42,180 nucleotides of DNA, from positions 1 through 42,180 of the IMG/VR virus record IMGVR_UViG_3300006026_000029; one strand, 5' to 3'. Of this stretch, positions 9,390 to 18,789 are shown in pieces. Under the pieces are notes generated by a model. The model saw only the letters and a program-made list of their open reading frames with translations, searched no databases and was not told the DNA's origin. The stretch comes from a virus. How positions within the stretch are numbered: position 1 is the stretch's first letter; the number at the start of each line of letters is the position of its first letter. Position numbers and translations under genes: made by a program.

Positions 9390-9421
9390 AAAAAGAAAAA
9401 GCGCCACCCGAAGGTGACGCT
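9390..9421 (-). terminator. Rho-independent terminator after the tube gene
   Basis: On the minus strand: a 10-bp stem from 9421 to 9400 (AGCGTCACC pairing with GGTGGCGCT, one U-G pair) closed by a TTCG tetraloop and followed by TTTTCTTTTTT. This is a textbook terminator. It separates the abundant sheath and tube genes from the lysin and chaperone genes. Confidence 0.9.
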
Positions 9422-9433
9422 CTTTCTCAAGTG

Positions 9434-9454
9434 TCTAGTTTAAGTTGAACTAGA
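9434..9454. repeat. Inverted repeat between tube stop and terminator
   Basis: TCTAGTT and AACTAGA (7-bp perfect arms, 7-base spacer) form a second hairpin just upstream of the tube terminator. It may be an RNA-end stabiliser or a protein site; nothing else supports a function. Confidence 0.4.
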
Positions 9455-9465
9455 TAACGTATTTA

Positions 9466-9915
9466 TCAGGTGCCCTGACCCACAGATGAAACTGAGAAAG
9501 TCATAGAAAGAGTAGCGGGAGCGCCAGAAGAAGCGTCACCGTCAGGCTCAGTCAGACCCACCAGCAGACACTTCGCATAGCTACGCTCAGAACCCGGAAC
9601 CTGAAGGTCACAATCCAGTGTGAAAACGCTAATGTCGTAGTACGCACGACCAACAAGCTGTCTTAATGCCTGAAGGTCAGAGTAGTCTTCGATATCATCT
9701 GTAGCAAACCGGCTAACAGTAATGTCACCGATTTCAGATGGGGCACAAAGGACCTCTGGATGAATCTTACCGCCGTCATAAACCTTTTCAACAGCAGCGC
9801 TAATCTCACCACCGCTTACGGTAGTGAAATACTGCCCGTTGTTAAAGTTGGGAGCAGTACTGCCGTCACTAGGCTCAATCGTAGCGACAATTTGCCGTTG
9901 TGTTGCTTTAGCCAT
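9466..9915 (-). CDS. Tail tube protein
   Basis: 149 aa. It directly follows the sheath gene with a 13-base gap, the standard sheath-tube pair of contractile tails, and its length and beta-rich layout (FTTVSGGEISAAVEKVYDGG, then SEIGDITVSRFATDD and TLSMTFSVSSVG) fit the gp19/XkdM-like tube family. It forms the stacked hexameric rings through which DNA passes. The ribosome site TTAAGGAGA lies a few bases before the ATG. A strong terminator follows, consistent with high expression of the sheath-tube pair. Confidence 0.85.
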   Translation of the reverse strand: MAKATQRQIVATIEPSDGSTAPNFNNGQYFTTVSGGEISAAVEKVYDGGKIHPEVLCAPSEIGDITVSRFATDDIEDYSDLQALRQLVGRAYYDISVFTLDCDLQVPGSERSYAKCLLVGLTEPDGDASSGAPATLSMTFSVSSVGQGT

Positions 9916-9928
9916 TAATCATATCTCC

Positions 9929-11476
9929 TTAAACTAGAGGATCACTCAGATTGCTCTTCGTGACCACAATGTCAATCAAATCAGCCACGCCAGAAACACG
10001 CACACCAACAGTAGCTTTAACTAGACCAGTCGCAAGCTGCGAGTTGGGGTTGTTGGTGGCATTAACCGAAACCGTGTAACCCGGATCAATTTGTGCACCT
10101 TCAATATCAAACGCAGCATACAGACCATCCTGAAGAGCGATCGGCTGAAGGAAGTTCTTGATTGAAGAACGAATGTTTGCAAAGAGGTTGCCTCGTGCAT
10201 CAATCGTGGAGAAAACAAACCGTTCCATACGATCCTCAATACCGATCACAATGTAGTTCATTGTGTCCTGCTGAGTGATGTAACGCCAGTTGGTCTCATC
10301 GTTAGAAGCCGACCGGGCACCATACACACGGATTGAGTTATTTACCTTGCGGATAGCGTTGATTCTGGCCTTATCGAGAGTTTCAGCAGTGGTAGGAGTA
10401 ACGTCCTGATAAAGATCAGAAATGCCTACCGCTGAAGAAATCACACCGGCACCGGCACGCCACGGACCGCCCGCCGCATCAACCGCTTTAGCTCTAGCAG
10501 CCGCAGCGTAACTTTCCGGAGAAATGTTGATCGTGGAAGTCGTAACAGTTGACTCACCCGTCGCAAGCTCAGCAGAGTTAGGTGAAGTAACCTTAATGTG
10601 TGGCCAGTAGAAAGCCATGCACTTAGCGTTTGCGTCAGAGTAGTACGATGAAACGCTGGTCTTAGCCGTAGCTGACGAATCACCCAGGGTGAAAGCACAA
10701 AGGGCAATACGGTTGTTGTTAGCAGCGTGGGTACGCAAAGCGTCCCAAACCGCAGTACCAGTGTAACCCGGAGCTGCAACAGCGCCACTCTTAAGGTTCA
10801 CGCTGAAGCACGTTGACACATCCGGATCGGAATCGAATGTACCATCAAGCGCATCCACGATGTGATCCGCTGTGACTGCCGTACCATCTGACCCTCCAGA
10901 AAGGTTCGTGTCAGCAAGCGAATCTGGGTCATTCGATGAAGTTGCGTCGTCAGCAGCAACGATCAGATGACTGACCGTTGAAGAGTTGACGAACGAAACA
11001 GCATCATCAACATCCACAAGATCACGACTAGACAGAAGAAGTGTGCTATCTAGCGAAATCTTAAGCCGGAAATAACCGGAAAGAATGTTGCTGTCATCGC
11101 TGTTGTTCTCAACAGCGACAGAAAGGTTGTTGCCCCAAGCGCCCTTGTTCTTTGACGTAAGCGTCATAGTAGCAGAACCGCTTGAATCGTTCAACGTAAT
11201 CGAAGAAGTCGCCGCATCGTCCGCATCATAGTTGATCGCACGGAACACATAGCAACGAGAACCGCCCTCATCAAAGAAGGTCTTCACGTGGGAATACATA
11301 TTCCCTGACTGGTAGTTACCATAGTAGGTCGTGTAGTCGCTGAAGCTGCGAAGGAGCGTAGGCTCAGTCGTTGATCCACGCTCAGCAGTGCCAACCATAA
11401 ACACCTGTCCAGCCACATTGTTAGTAGTGCCCACAGGACCAGTACGCACTGCAGTGGTGACATTAACTCCCGGCAT
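9929..11476 (-). CDS. Contractile tail sheath protein
   Basis: 515 aa from ATG 11476. An in-frame ATG at 11488 lies within the ribosome site GGAGG and is therefore unlikely. The N-terminus MPGVNVTTAVRTGPVGTTNN and GQVFMVGTAERGSTTEPTLL (residues about 20-40) are typical of sheath proteins. Next comes FDEGGSRCYVFRA, then a domain-insertion region. The conserved C-terminal half includes VDAAGGPWRAGAG, RINAIRKVNNSIRVYGARSA, NYIVIGIEDRMERFVFSTID and a final strand that locks neighbouring subunits. The protein surrounds the tube and contracts during infection. It proves myovirus morphology. Two overlapping palindromes lie upstream. Confidence 0.95.
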   Translation of the reverse strand: MPGVNVTTAVRTGPVGTTNNVAGQVFMVGTAERGSTTEPTLLRSFSDYTTYYGNYQSGNMYSHVKTFFDEGGSRCYVFRAINYDADDAATSSITLNDSSGSATMTLTSKNKGAWGNNLSVAVENNSDDSNILSGYFRLKISLDSTLLLSSRDLVDVDDAVSFVNSSTVSHLIVAADDATSSNDPDSLADTNLSGGSDGTAVTADHIVDALDGTFDSDPDVSTCFSVNLKSGAVAAPGYTGTAVWDALRTHAANNNRIALCAFTLGDSSATAKTSVSSYYSDANAKCMAFYWPHIKVTSPNSAELATGESTVTTSTINISPESYAAAARAKAVDAAGGPWRAGAGVISSAVGISDLYQDVTPTTAETLDKARINAIRKVNNSIRVYGARSASNDETNWRYITQQDTMNYIVIGIEDRMERFVFSTIDARGNLFANIRSSIKNFLQPIALQDGLYAAFDIEGAQIDPGYTVSVNATNNPNSQLATGLVKATVGVRVSGVADLIDIVVTKSNLSDPLV

Positions 11477-11491
11477 AATTGCCTCCATATT

Positions 11492-11515
11492 ATTGTAGTT
11501 ACAATACTAGTATTG
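11492..11515. promoter_or_regulatory. Two overlapping palindromes upstream of the sheath gene
   Basis: CAATACTAGTATTG (11502-11515) is a perfect 14-base palindrome, and ATTGTAGTTACAAT (11492-11505) a second, sharing four bases with it. They lie 16-40 bases before the sheath start, so they could be an operator or mutually exclusive mRNA hairpins. A related CAATAG-CTATTG palindrome lies upstream of the capsid gene. Confidence 0.45.
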
Positions 11516-11609
11516 AACATGCCCTGCGGGGATACGCAAAGCGTACGCTCTATCAAATTTTATTTTACCATGCGAGAAGTAAAGTCGAGTGTAACTAACG
11601 TGACTACGG

Positions 11610-11825
11610 TCAAGAATCAGATTGTTTGTTTAACTTTTCACGTTCTTCTTCGATAACAGCATCCCAATCAACAGTTCCCTTGTCGTTTAAGGGAAGACTT
11701 GTGCGTTTCACAACCTCCGCATAACGGCTCAAAACCTGTTTCCGGTACTCAAGCACATCTTCACGAGTAGGGGCTACTGTGAGAGAATAGTCTCTTAGTT
11801 CTTCAAGTTCTTCTTCTGTACTCAT
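11610..11825 (-). CDS. Small charged protein of unknown function
   Basis: 71 aa, not recognised. It is acidic, very Glu-rich at the N-terminus (STEEELEELRDYS) and helical throughout (REDVLEYRKQVLSRYAEVVK). It begins four bases after the preceding 61-aa gene and precedes the sheath gene by 133 bases. No clear ribosome site precedes the ATG, so it is probably translated by coupling to the upstream gene. Similar small genes near the sheath are common in myophages, but no function can be given. Confidence 0.6.
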   Translation of the reverse strand: MSTEEELEELRDYSLTVAPTREDVLEYRKQVLSRYAEVVKRTSLPLNDKGTVDWDAVIEEEREKLNKQSDS

Positions 11826-11829
11826 ATCG

Positions 11830-12015
11830 TTAGTCTAACTCATCTAAGGTCGCAGCGGGGTCGCTGAGTAAAGAATTCTTTTTGCGAGACTTACCGTCGT
11901 CCCAAAAATCTTGACCAGTGCGTGCTTTACGGGTGTGCCGCAACCAATAATCACTTTGTTCCCTTATCTTAGGGTCTCTTAACAGCTCTCGCCACGTTTT
12001 AGCTGATGATCTCAT
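11830..12015 (-). CDS. Small basic protein of unknown function
   Basis: 61 aa, not recognised. It is rich in Arg, Lys and Trp (TWRELLRDPKIREQSDYWLR, then HTRKARTG) with an acidic end (ATLDELD). The last residues ATLDELD also occur inside the neighbouring 1950-aa protein (MTATLDELDTV, near residue 1560), which may be chance or a trace of shared origin. The ribosome site AAAGGA precedes the ATG at good spacing, and the gene starts 12 bases after the giant gene, so it belongs to the same transcript. Confidence 0.6.
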   Translation of the reverse strand: MRSSAKTWRELLRDPKIREQSDYWLRHTRKARTGQDFWDDGKSRKKNSLLSDPAATLDELD

Positions 12016-12027
12016 CTTTTATTCCTT

Positions 12028-15000
12028 TCAAGAAAATCTAGGCCACAAGCCCGTACTTAAATAAGCAAACACTGCTGCTTCCTTAATGTTGAAATTATAG
12101 CCGCCTTCAGGACGCTCCGATCTCCACGGCTTCAAAAGATCATTTGATAACCAGTTAACAGGTCTAGAGCTACCTAACACAACAATCTCAGATTCTTCAC
12201 CCTGACCTAAAGAACCAGTAGTAATACGAGGATTATCAAGATATCCGATACCCATAATAAGTTGAGCAGGAACCACATCATGCTGAAGAACGTGGGTAGG
12301 CTCACCCAGTTCACCAACCTCTGCCATCTGTTCTATCCTATCGTCAGCAGTACCATACTTATTGCCAGCAAACCCCAAAGCAATCCCTATGTCGGTACTC
12401 CACGACTCCAAACCGCGAGTCACAGATGGTTCACGTCCACTAGGAAGCCCGTCGTCATCCCCAACAACATTCGGGATGTAAGTACCTCTAAACACACTAA
12501 GTTCAGTAATACCCGCATCTTCCAAGTATTTCTGTGTTGTGGAATACTGACCTCTAACCCAAGCATCAATAAACGGTGTCAGAAGTTCTTGAATTTCAAA
12601 AATTTCTTCTATACCGGCATCAATCTCTGAGGGTTCATGAGAAACATCAATATCAAACTCTTCTCCCAAAACTGTTTTAACACGTTCAGATAAGAAGTCC
12701 CAATGGAACACTTCACTTCGCGCTTCACCCCAATGGATTTGAATAGCTTTAGCAATCCGACTCCCCACCCATGCTTCATTCTCAGTCACTTCTTTTTCAT
12801 ACTCTCTCATTTGTGAAGGAGTAAAACCAGTAGTATCTCGTTGACGTGAAGTAATTAAATCATTTATTGCAGCAAAAATTTCATACGTTGCATCAGTACG
12901 TTGTTTACCAGAAAGAGAACCACCAAGCTCAAACGCTTCCTCTAGCTTTTTCTGCAACGGCAACAAATCATCCTCAGTAGACAATTCCGCCACCACCGTT
13001 TTTAATGCTTTCTGATCTTCCCTTAAATGCACACCATCCACAACATCAGCCACAGGACGAGGCTTTCCTTCATGAATATCTGGAACAGAAGAGCCAGTCA
13101 AACGATCTTTATCCCAACCCGTCAGTTTTTCAGGCCCTGGAGGAAGCCCAAAATCTGGCGCAGACGAACGAACCGTATCCAACTCATCAAGCGTGGCAGT
13201 CATATCATCCACAATCGTGGGACGAGCTTCGCTTTGAACAATTTCTACAGCTTCAGGAATAGTACGCCACTCGCCCATTCCCGAAACCTGCCAACCGCGT
13301 GCCCCGTCAACTGACGGATTCACCGTAACGACACCAACTTCATTAGGGTCAAGATCAGCGTACGCCTGATAATTAGGAGTCCAAAACAGAGGGTCGGGAC
13401 GGTTCGGAACATTGTACTGCCGCCAATACGAATATTCTCTATAGAAATCTCCACGCTCTTCCATCGTAGACGGCGTAGCTGATAAAAGTCTCTTTCTCTC
13501 ATTTTCTGGCATGCTCTTAGTCCAGGCAGCGATCTCCGACTTCATTCGCTCCACGGCAGCTGGCCCCGTATCGTCACGGACAGCTTCACGCATTTCATGA
13601 ATACCACGAACGATCGAATCCGCAACCAACGGGTCAGTCGTAAAGCTAATAGCGTCGGATACGCCGCCGCCCAACCCTGCAGGAACTTCACCTGATTCGT
13701 CGCTTAACTGGGCACGAGTTTTAAACCCTCCATCTTGCAAACCACTCAAACCTGTAGTTACATGTAACAATCCTTGTGGAAGGTTTTCCCACATGCCTCT
13801 CTCAGCCCTAGCGGAATAACCATACCGCTGCCACGCCTCCGACCTCTCATCATTTTCAGTACCCCAAACCTCTCTAGGGTTACCTATGTCAATCTTATTT
13901 AGTACGATAGCCCGAGTGATTTCAGCTTGCCAAGCCTTTTCGATTTCACGCCTAACTGTCATAGCCGCATCAGCGTCATCCGATGGCAGGGCATCGTAAA
14001 CTGATCCAATATCAGCAAGGCCGGGTCGCTCATCTCTAGGCACGGGTAAACCATCATCAGCAATAACTTGCGTCTTAAACAACTCAGGACGCTCTCTCAA
14101 TAATTCAACACCACGCTCCCATGTTACCTTCCCCTCTTCAGTATAGCCGACAGGAGGAGGCCCAGGCACCCAAAAACCGCCATCATCAGTTTCGACAACA
14201 CCTCCCCCAGGAATCTCCGTAGACTCTGGAACGATATCATCAACCGACCGGGCCATAACCGAAGCCACTTCATCCTCAGCATCATCCAAATCATCAATCA
14301 TTTCAGAAACAGCATCATCCCGATCAGAACGCAACTGATCAGACAAACCACGCAACTCAGCCAAACGCTCCTTCTGCCGCAAAAACTCAGGAATCTTACC
14401 CTCATACTCGGCAAACTCTTCACGCTGACGCTCCAACCCCGCAACAGGATCAAGACCATCCAACGGCACATCATTCTCATCCATATAATCCAACAAACGC
14501 CACAACACCTGACCCGTCATCTCCGAATCAGCATCAGCCGTATGCCACGAGAAATCCTCCAACCCGAAAAACTCCTGCAACTTCTTCAACGAAGCACTAC
14601 CCGGACCATCCTCAACCCCAGCACGCTTAGCAATATTGCCCAAACCCATCGTGTCAAAATACGTCACCTCATCCAAATCAAACGACGGCACACCATCAGG
14701 ATCATGACGCTGACGCTCCAACTCCATACGCTTCAAATCAAACGCAGCATTATGCGCCATAAACACCACATCAGAACCATCAGAATCGCCATTAGCAAAA
14801 CGCATAAACTCCTGCAACACCGTAGGCATATCAGGCTGCTTCGCCAAAAACTCCGGAGACATAGGCTTACCATCAGCATCAATCAAATTCGCTTGAGACC
14901 AATCAGACAACTCATCATACTCCACATTCACATACATGGAGAAACGATCAACAATCACACCATCAACATAAACCACGCCACCCAACTGAACAATACGGTC

Positions 15001-17880
15001 CTCATCAACCTCATCCGGATCCATACGCCCAGCAGTCTCCGTATCAAAAACCACCACACGCTTACCCTTAAGAAGCTGCGACACCTCTCTCCACGAAGTC
15101 GCCTCAGCCAACTCATCACGCAAACCAGAACCAGCAAGATGCGGAGGAGGAGAGAACGGTGCCCACACCTTATCTACAAGAACACCATCTCTAAACAACT
15201 CAGGTTCGTCTACCTGTGCCTGAGCTAACTCGCCAAGAATTCTATTCTTCCGATCTTCCGACTCGGCATCAGAAAGCATTTGAGACGTGGCTGAAGGATC
15301 ACTCGCAACCCTAGGAAGCAAGCTGCCACGCTGCTTCCCCTGATCTACATCCCTCACCACTCGACGGGCTTCGTAAGTGGAGTAGGCAGTATCTGCTTCT
15401 TGTCTACCTGCCAAAGCAGTCAAAGGAGGAAGGTCGTCTTCAGACCAGTCACGGTCCGTCAAAATAAACTTAAGCTCCTCAGGAATAATCTGCTTCGAAT
15501 ACTTGTCAAACATCTGAGGAAGATTGCTTTCTTCTCCGTCTGTACCTGCCGGAATTCTTCGCCTTCCTGTAACGTGAGCCGAAATTACTTCCGCTAAAAC
15601 TTCCATGCTTTCAGTCCGCTCCATCCGCCTCTTGAGTAACGGATCTAAGCCGGGAGTGTTTTGTGAGACACCATACTTTATTTGAATATAATCATTAGGC
15701 GTATAACCCAAAATAGAAGATACGTAAGCATGGTCAGTGCTCCTCGTCCGTAATTCAAAATCTCTATTGTAAGTCTCAAGCCACGGCCTATTTTCACTTA
15801 TCCACTGTTGGGGAGCTTGACGAATAGGTGAATCATTTCTAAAAATGTAATCACCATTTCTTTCTTGTCTGTCAAGCTCACGAAGAGCTTCTTGCCTACG
15901 ACTTAACGTCTCTGTTAAAATAGTAACTCTACGAGCATTCTCAGGATCGTCTATCTGTTTCTGAATATTTTCGATCTCGCCCTCAAGACGTATCTTCTCT
16001 CTAAAGAAAGCATCTGCAGCCAACAAAGAATCAATCCGGTGAACCGCTTCATGCACAGCAACTTGGTCTAGAGGTGTTTCAGATAAGCCCACCTCCTGAA
16101 AATCATTACGCAACCTTCCAAGCGTAGCTAAACTCTTTAACCCCAAAGGAATATCTACACCATCAGGCCCATCATCAGGATTAAACCTCTTAATGGTACC
16201 GGCTTTCCGATCAATAACTAAATGCTCATCTAAGCCCAACATTTGCGGAGTGAGGACTAACACGCCAGTTGCAGAATTAAACGTACCACCAATTTTATTG
16301 TCATCAAGCAGTTCAATACGAAGTTCTGTTGGACGATACTCAGGACTTAGACCATCTGTAGACTTTCTAATTTTACGCAACAAATCTTCATTCTCTGCAC
16401 CGCCAGGAATGAAACGTAAAATGCCCTGCATTTTTTTATCTTTCAGGGTTTCCTCCGTAAACACGACTTTGATATCTTGTGGCTTAGTAACTTCTTTAAG
16501 CTCAGTTTTCAACTCAGCTAAACGTTCACGAAGCTGAGAAGCTAATGGATGTTCGCCGTCAGCCTCAAGTCTCTGAATTGCAATCTCACCTGTTTCAATG
16601 TCTCTCAAAACCTGACTAATAACATCAAAATTCTGATACTGTCCACTTAACTCACCGGCACGTTCAACTAACCGATTCTCAGGAATTATCCCCAAAGTAG
16701 AACTAAGCTCAGTAGCCTCATCAGCACGCCGTGCAGCTAAATCCGACTTTGCGCTAGCTACCGTCTGACCAATACTATCGCTACGACGCCTAAAAGCATG
16801 GCCTGTATAATATTCGTAATCTTTAAATCCGGCATTCTGTAAAAATAGCCTATCTATCAATTCGGGATTATCAGCCATGTACTGCAGCTGGTTTGCAAGA
16901 CCCAAATGGGTTTCAGTGCTGCCCGTAGAAGCTGTATTCCTATCTAACCAATCAGCATGGTAACGAACCTTATCAAAATCATCAGCAGCATAAGCATTAA
17001 TTAATTCTTTTATATGATGATCGTGCCAAGTCGTCACAGGCAACGCAGCGGCCATCGCTTGTAAGAACCGAACGTCATCCTCGTCAACTGTCTCGATCAT
17101 GTCTGCTACAGATCGCCTCCGTCTGCGTGCTTCATCTTCTAAAAACTTTAAGCGAGAACGAAAACGGCTAATAGATTGTCTATCGCCATCACGAAGCATA
17201 GCAGCCATACTTTCACCCAAAGTAAAGTTCGCATAGCGGTAAGAAGGAGACTCCCCGCTTCGGCCCGTAGGCTTGCCGTGTAACCGCTCTTCCATGTACT
17301 GAAACAGTGTGATGCGGTTACGACGCTCCGCAATATCTATTGCAGCTGCCCGCTTAACAGGAATATTATTTAAACCCCGTAGCCGATCTTGAGACGCTTG
17401 AGTTATTAAACCACTTTCAACAGCTTCATCCGATAAAAGGTACTCAATCTTCGGACGAAAAGCGGCAAGGGCAGCGGAACCTTTATCAGTTGACACATCC
17501 ACTACATCCACATCATCAACCGCATCATCAAAACGAGCCGACTCAGCCAACGACGGCCCCAAAACCCCACGAGGCAAAATGCCCTGAGACTCCAAAAGCG
17601 AAGGCGAATCATCAGCCAACGTCCCCAAAGATCCACCCAACGTAGTAGAATCAGTATCTCTAAACGACGGCGTAAAATCCCAAACAGACCCGTCAGCACG
17701 AACAAACTCTACACGACCACGATCAACCTGACCGTACTCGCTCCAAATCTCACCCGTATCAATAAAGCGCAAATACGCCCCTTTAGGGCGCTCCCAAATC
17801 GTTCCATCCTGAACAAGACCATCAAGGTCACCGTCACGAGGAAACGGCACAAAAGGTACAACACGAGGTTTCCTAGCCAT
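12028..17880 (-). CDS. Giant polyvalent-type protein: zincin, DEDDh exonuclease and ADP-ribosyltransferase
   Basis: 1950 aa. The N-terminus has an EF-hand/dockerin-like loop, RDGDLDGLVQDGT. Near residue 612, VAVHEAVHRID carries a zincin HExxH motif. Residues about 940-1130 form a complete DEDDh exonuclease: FDTETAG, AHNAAFD, and HTADAD (HxAxxD). Residues about 1370-1420 (LLHVTTGLSG, then SDAISFTTD) may be a second transferase-like domain. Near the C-terminus VFRGT (about 1797), SWSTD (about 1825) and GQGEESEI (about 1895) give the Arg, Ser-Thr and ExE signature of R-S-E ADP-ribosyltransferases. Long charged linkers join the parts. The family resembles polyvalent proteins thought to be injected with DNA. 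Its place between neck and sheath genes suggests a virion protein (inference). The start follows a TATAAT box by 7 bases and has no ribosome site. Confidence 0.8.
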   Translation of the reverse strand: MARKPRVVPFVPFPRDGDLDGLVQDGTIWERPKGAYLRFIDTGEIWSEYGQVDRGRVEFVRADGSVWDFTPSFRDTDSTTLGGSLGTLADDSPSLLESQGILPRGVLGPSLAESARFDDAVDDVDVVDVSTDKGSAALAAFRPKIEYLLSDEAVESGLITQASQDRLRGLNNIPVKRAAAIDIAERRNRITLFQYMEERLHGKPTGRSGESPSYRYANFTLGESMAAMLRDGDRQSISRFRSRLKFLEDEARRRRRSVADMIETVDEDDVRFLQAMAAALPVTTWHDHHIKELINAYAADDFDKVRYHADWLDRNTASTGSTETHLGLANQLQYMADNPELIDRLFLQNAGFKDYEYYTGHAFRRRSDSIGQTVASAKSDLAARRADEATELSSTLGIIPENRLVERAGELSGQYQNFDVISQVLRDIETGEIAIQRLEADGEHPLASQLRERLAELKTELKEVTKPQDIKVVFTEETLKDKKMQGILRFIPGGAENEDLLRKIRKSTDGLSPEYRPTELRIELLDDNKIGGTFNSATGVLVLTPQMLGLDEHLVIDRKAGTIKRFNPDDGPDGVDIPLGLKSLATLGRLRNDFQEVGLSETPLDQVAVHEAVHRIDSLLAADAFFREKIRLEGEIENIQKQIDDPENARRVTILTETLSRRQEALRELDRQERNGDYIFRNDSPIRQAPQQWISENRPWLETYNRDFELRTRSTDHAYVSSILGYTPNDYIQIKYGVSQNTPGLDPLLKRRMERTESMEVLAEVISAHVTGRRRIPAGTDGEESNLPQMFDKYSKQIIPEELKFILTDRDWSEDDLPPLTALAGRQEADTAYSTYEARRVVRDVDQGKQRGSLLPRVASDPSATSQMLSDAESEDRKNRILGELAQAQVDEPELFRDGVLVDKVWAPFSPPPHLAGSGLRDELAEATSWREVSQLLKGKRVVVFDTETAGRMDPDEVDEDRIVQLGGVVYVDGVIVDRFSMYVNVEYDELSDWSQANLIDADGKPMSPEFLAKQPDMPTVLQEFMRFANGDSDGSDVVFMAHNAAFDLKRMELERQRHDPDGVPSFDLDEVTYFDTMGLGNIAKRAGVEDGPGSASLKKLQEFFGLEDFSWHTADADSEMTGQVLWRLLDYMDENDVPLDGLDPVAGLERQREEFAEYEGKIPEFLRQKERLAELRGLSDQLRSDRDDAVSEMIDDLDDAEDEVASVMARSVDDIVPESTEIPGGGVVETDDGGFWVPGPPPVGYTEEGKVTWERGVELLRERPELFKTQVIADDGLPVPRDERPGLADIGSVYDALPSDDADAAMTVRREIEKAWQAEITRAIVLNKIDIGNPREVWGTENDERSEAWQRYGYSARAERGMWENLPQGLLHVTTGLSGLQDGGFKTRAQLSDESGEVPAGLGGGVSDAISFTTDPLVADSIVRGIHEMREAVRDDTGPAAVERMKSEIAAWTKSMPENERKRLLSATPSTMEERGDFYREYSYWRQYNVPNRPDPLFWTPNYQAYADLDPNEVGVVTVNPSVDGARGWQVSGMGEWRTIPEAVEIVQSEARPTIVDDMTATLDELDTVRSSAPDFGLPPGPEKLTGWDKDRLTGSSVPDIHEGKPRPVADVVDGVHLREDQKALKTVVAELSTEDDLLPLQKKLEEAFELGGSLSGKQRTDATYEIFAAINDLITSRQRDTTGFTPSQMREYEKEVTENEAWVGSRIAKAIQIHWGEARSEVFHWDFLSERVKTVLGEEFDIDVSHEPSEIDAGIEEIFEIQELLTPFIDAWVRGQYSTTQKYLEDAGITELSVFRGTYIPNVVGDDDGLPSGREPSVTRGLESWSTDIGIALGFAGNKYGTADDRIEQMAEVGELGEPTHVLQHDVVPAQLIMGIGYLDNPRITTGSLGQGEESEIVVLGSSRPVNWLSNDLLKPWRSERPEGGYNFNIKEAAVFAYLSTGLWPRFS

Positions 17881-17893
17881 ACTATCTATTATA
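17881..17893 (-). promoter_or_regulatory. Leaderless-type promoter of the giant gene
   Basis: TATAAT (17893-17888, minus strand) is seven bases from the ATG at 17880, with no ribosome site between. Transcription should start at or next to the ATG. The -35 region is poor. It shares its geometry with three other promoters in this window. Confidence 0.55.
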
Positions 17894-17905
17894 GCTCAAC
17901 CGGAC

Positions 17906-18778
17906 CTACGAAGACGGCGTGACCTCTAACGAACTTGCAGAATATGCGCCAGTACCGCCAGCATTCAAAGCAGCCACCCGGAACTTGTAACCAGTCCCGT
18001 TCGTCAAACCAGTCACCCGATAGAAACCCTCGACCGAACTTGTATCGGCAACAGCAGTAGACCACGTGTCACCATCATCAGTGCTTTGCTGAATCTTGTA
18101 ACCAGTGATCTCATGAACACCACCATTCCACGTGGCCTCAAGCCAAGACAGCGTAACTTCAGTATCGCCCGCAACCGCTACAAGGTTTGTGGGGGCATTC
18201 GGAGTAGCCGCCATCTTTTCTACAGTAATCTCAGAGGACTGCATAGTGCCTAGTGCAGTGCGGGTCAGAGTTTCTTCAAGGGTCAAAGAGTAACCTATGT
18301 ATGACCCTGCCAGTAGTCGCTCACCTTTAATCAAAGTTAAATCAGAGAACTGCTCTACAATAGTCCCCTCATCAATCTTTGGCGAGCACGATACGTCAGT
18401 ATCGTAAGCAGAAAGCGAGGGATGATCCATCAATGCTTCACGAACAACAGTTGTCAAGTTATCTCGCTGATCGGTGACAGTCTGAGCACCCGCATCCCGA
18501 ACCCAAACATAGGTACGCATATCGTACACAACCTGCAAATCCGGATCAAACCCCGCCGTATAACCAGCTCGATTAATAGAATCAGTGCTCATGACAATAG
18601 TAATAATCGTCGGCCATCTATCAAGCTGAAACGGCTCATGGCTAACATACAAACGAGGATCAGGCAACTGACTGGCGCTCAGGTTCCAATGGTTCCTGTA
18701 AGCAACCAGCCTAGAAGGCAGATCTGCTGCTAAATAATTGGTAACAAACTGTTTAGCCAAACGGCTTCCACTCATCAT
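17906..18778 (-). CDS. Tail-completion-like neck protein with C-terminal fibronectin III domain
   Basis: 290 aa, ATG 18778 or the adjacent ATG 18775. Residues 1-190 resemble tail terminator/completion proteins in position and general pattern (LPSRLVAYRNHW, then DLQVVYDMRTYVWVRD and TTVVREALMDHPSLS), a group that caps the tail tube at the neck. Residues about 195-290 are a classic FN3 domain: PNAPTNLVAVAGDTEVTLSW, then ITGYKIQQSTDDG, YRVTGLTNGTGYKFRVAALN and SLEVTPSS. FN3 domains on phage particles are usually surface-exposed carbohydrate or cell-surface binders. Location after the gp10-like gene supports the neck assignment. The fusion is seen; the N-terminal family call is less certain. Confidence 0.7.
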   Translation of the reverse strand: MMSGSRLAKQFVTNYLAADLPSRLVAYRNHWNLSASQLPDPRLYVSHEPFQLDRWPTIITIVMSTDSINRAGYTAGFDPDLQVVYDMRTYVWVRDAGAQTVTDQRDNLTTVVREALMDHPSLSAYDTDVSCSPKIDEGTIVEQFSDLTLIKGERLLAGSYIGYSLTLEETLTRTALGTMQSSEITVEKMAATPNAPTNLVAVAGDTEVTLSWLEATWNGGVHEITGYKIQQSTDDGDTWSTAVADTSSVEGFYRVTGLTNGTGYKFRVAALNAGGTGAYSASSLEVTPSS

Positions 18779-18789
18779 AATTCAAACAC

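Noticed and set aside
14542-15228. Plus-strand open frame of 228 codons opposite the exonuclease part of the giant gene
   Set aside because: It mirrors a well-supported exonuclease domain, has a biased His/Ile/Arg composition and no ribosome site; it arises from the low T content of this patch.
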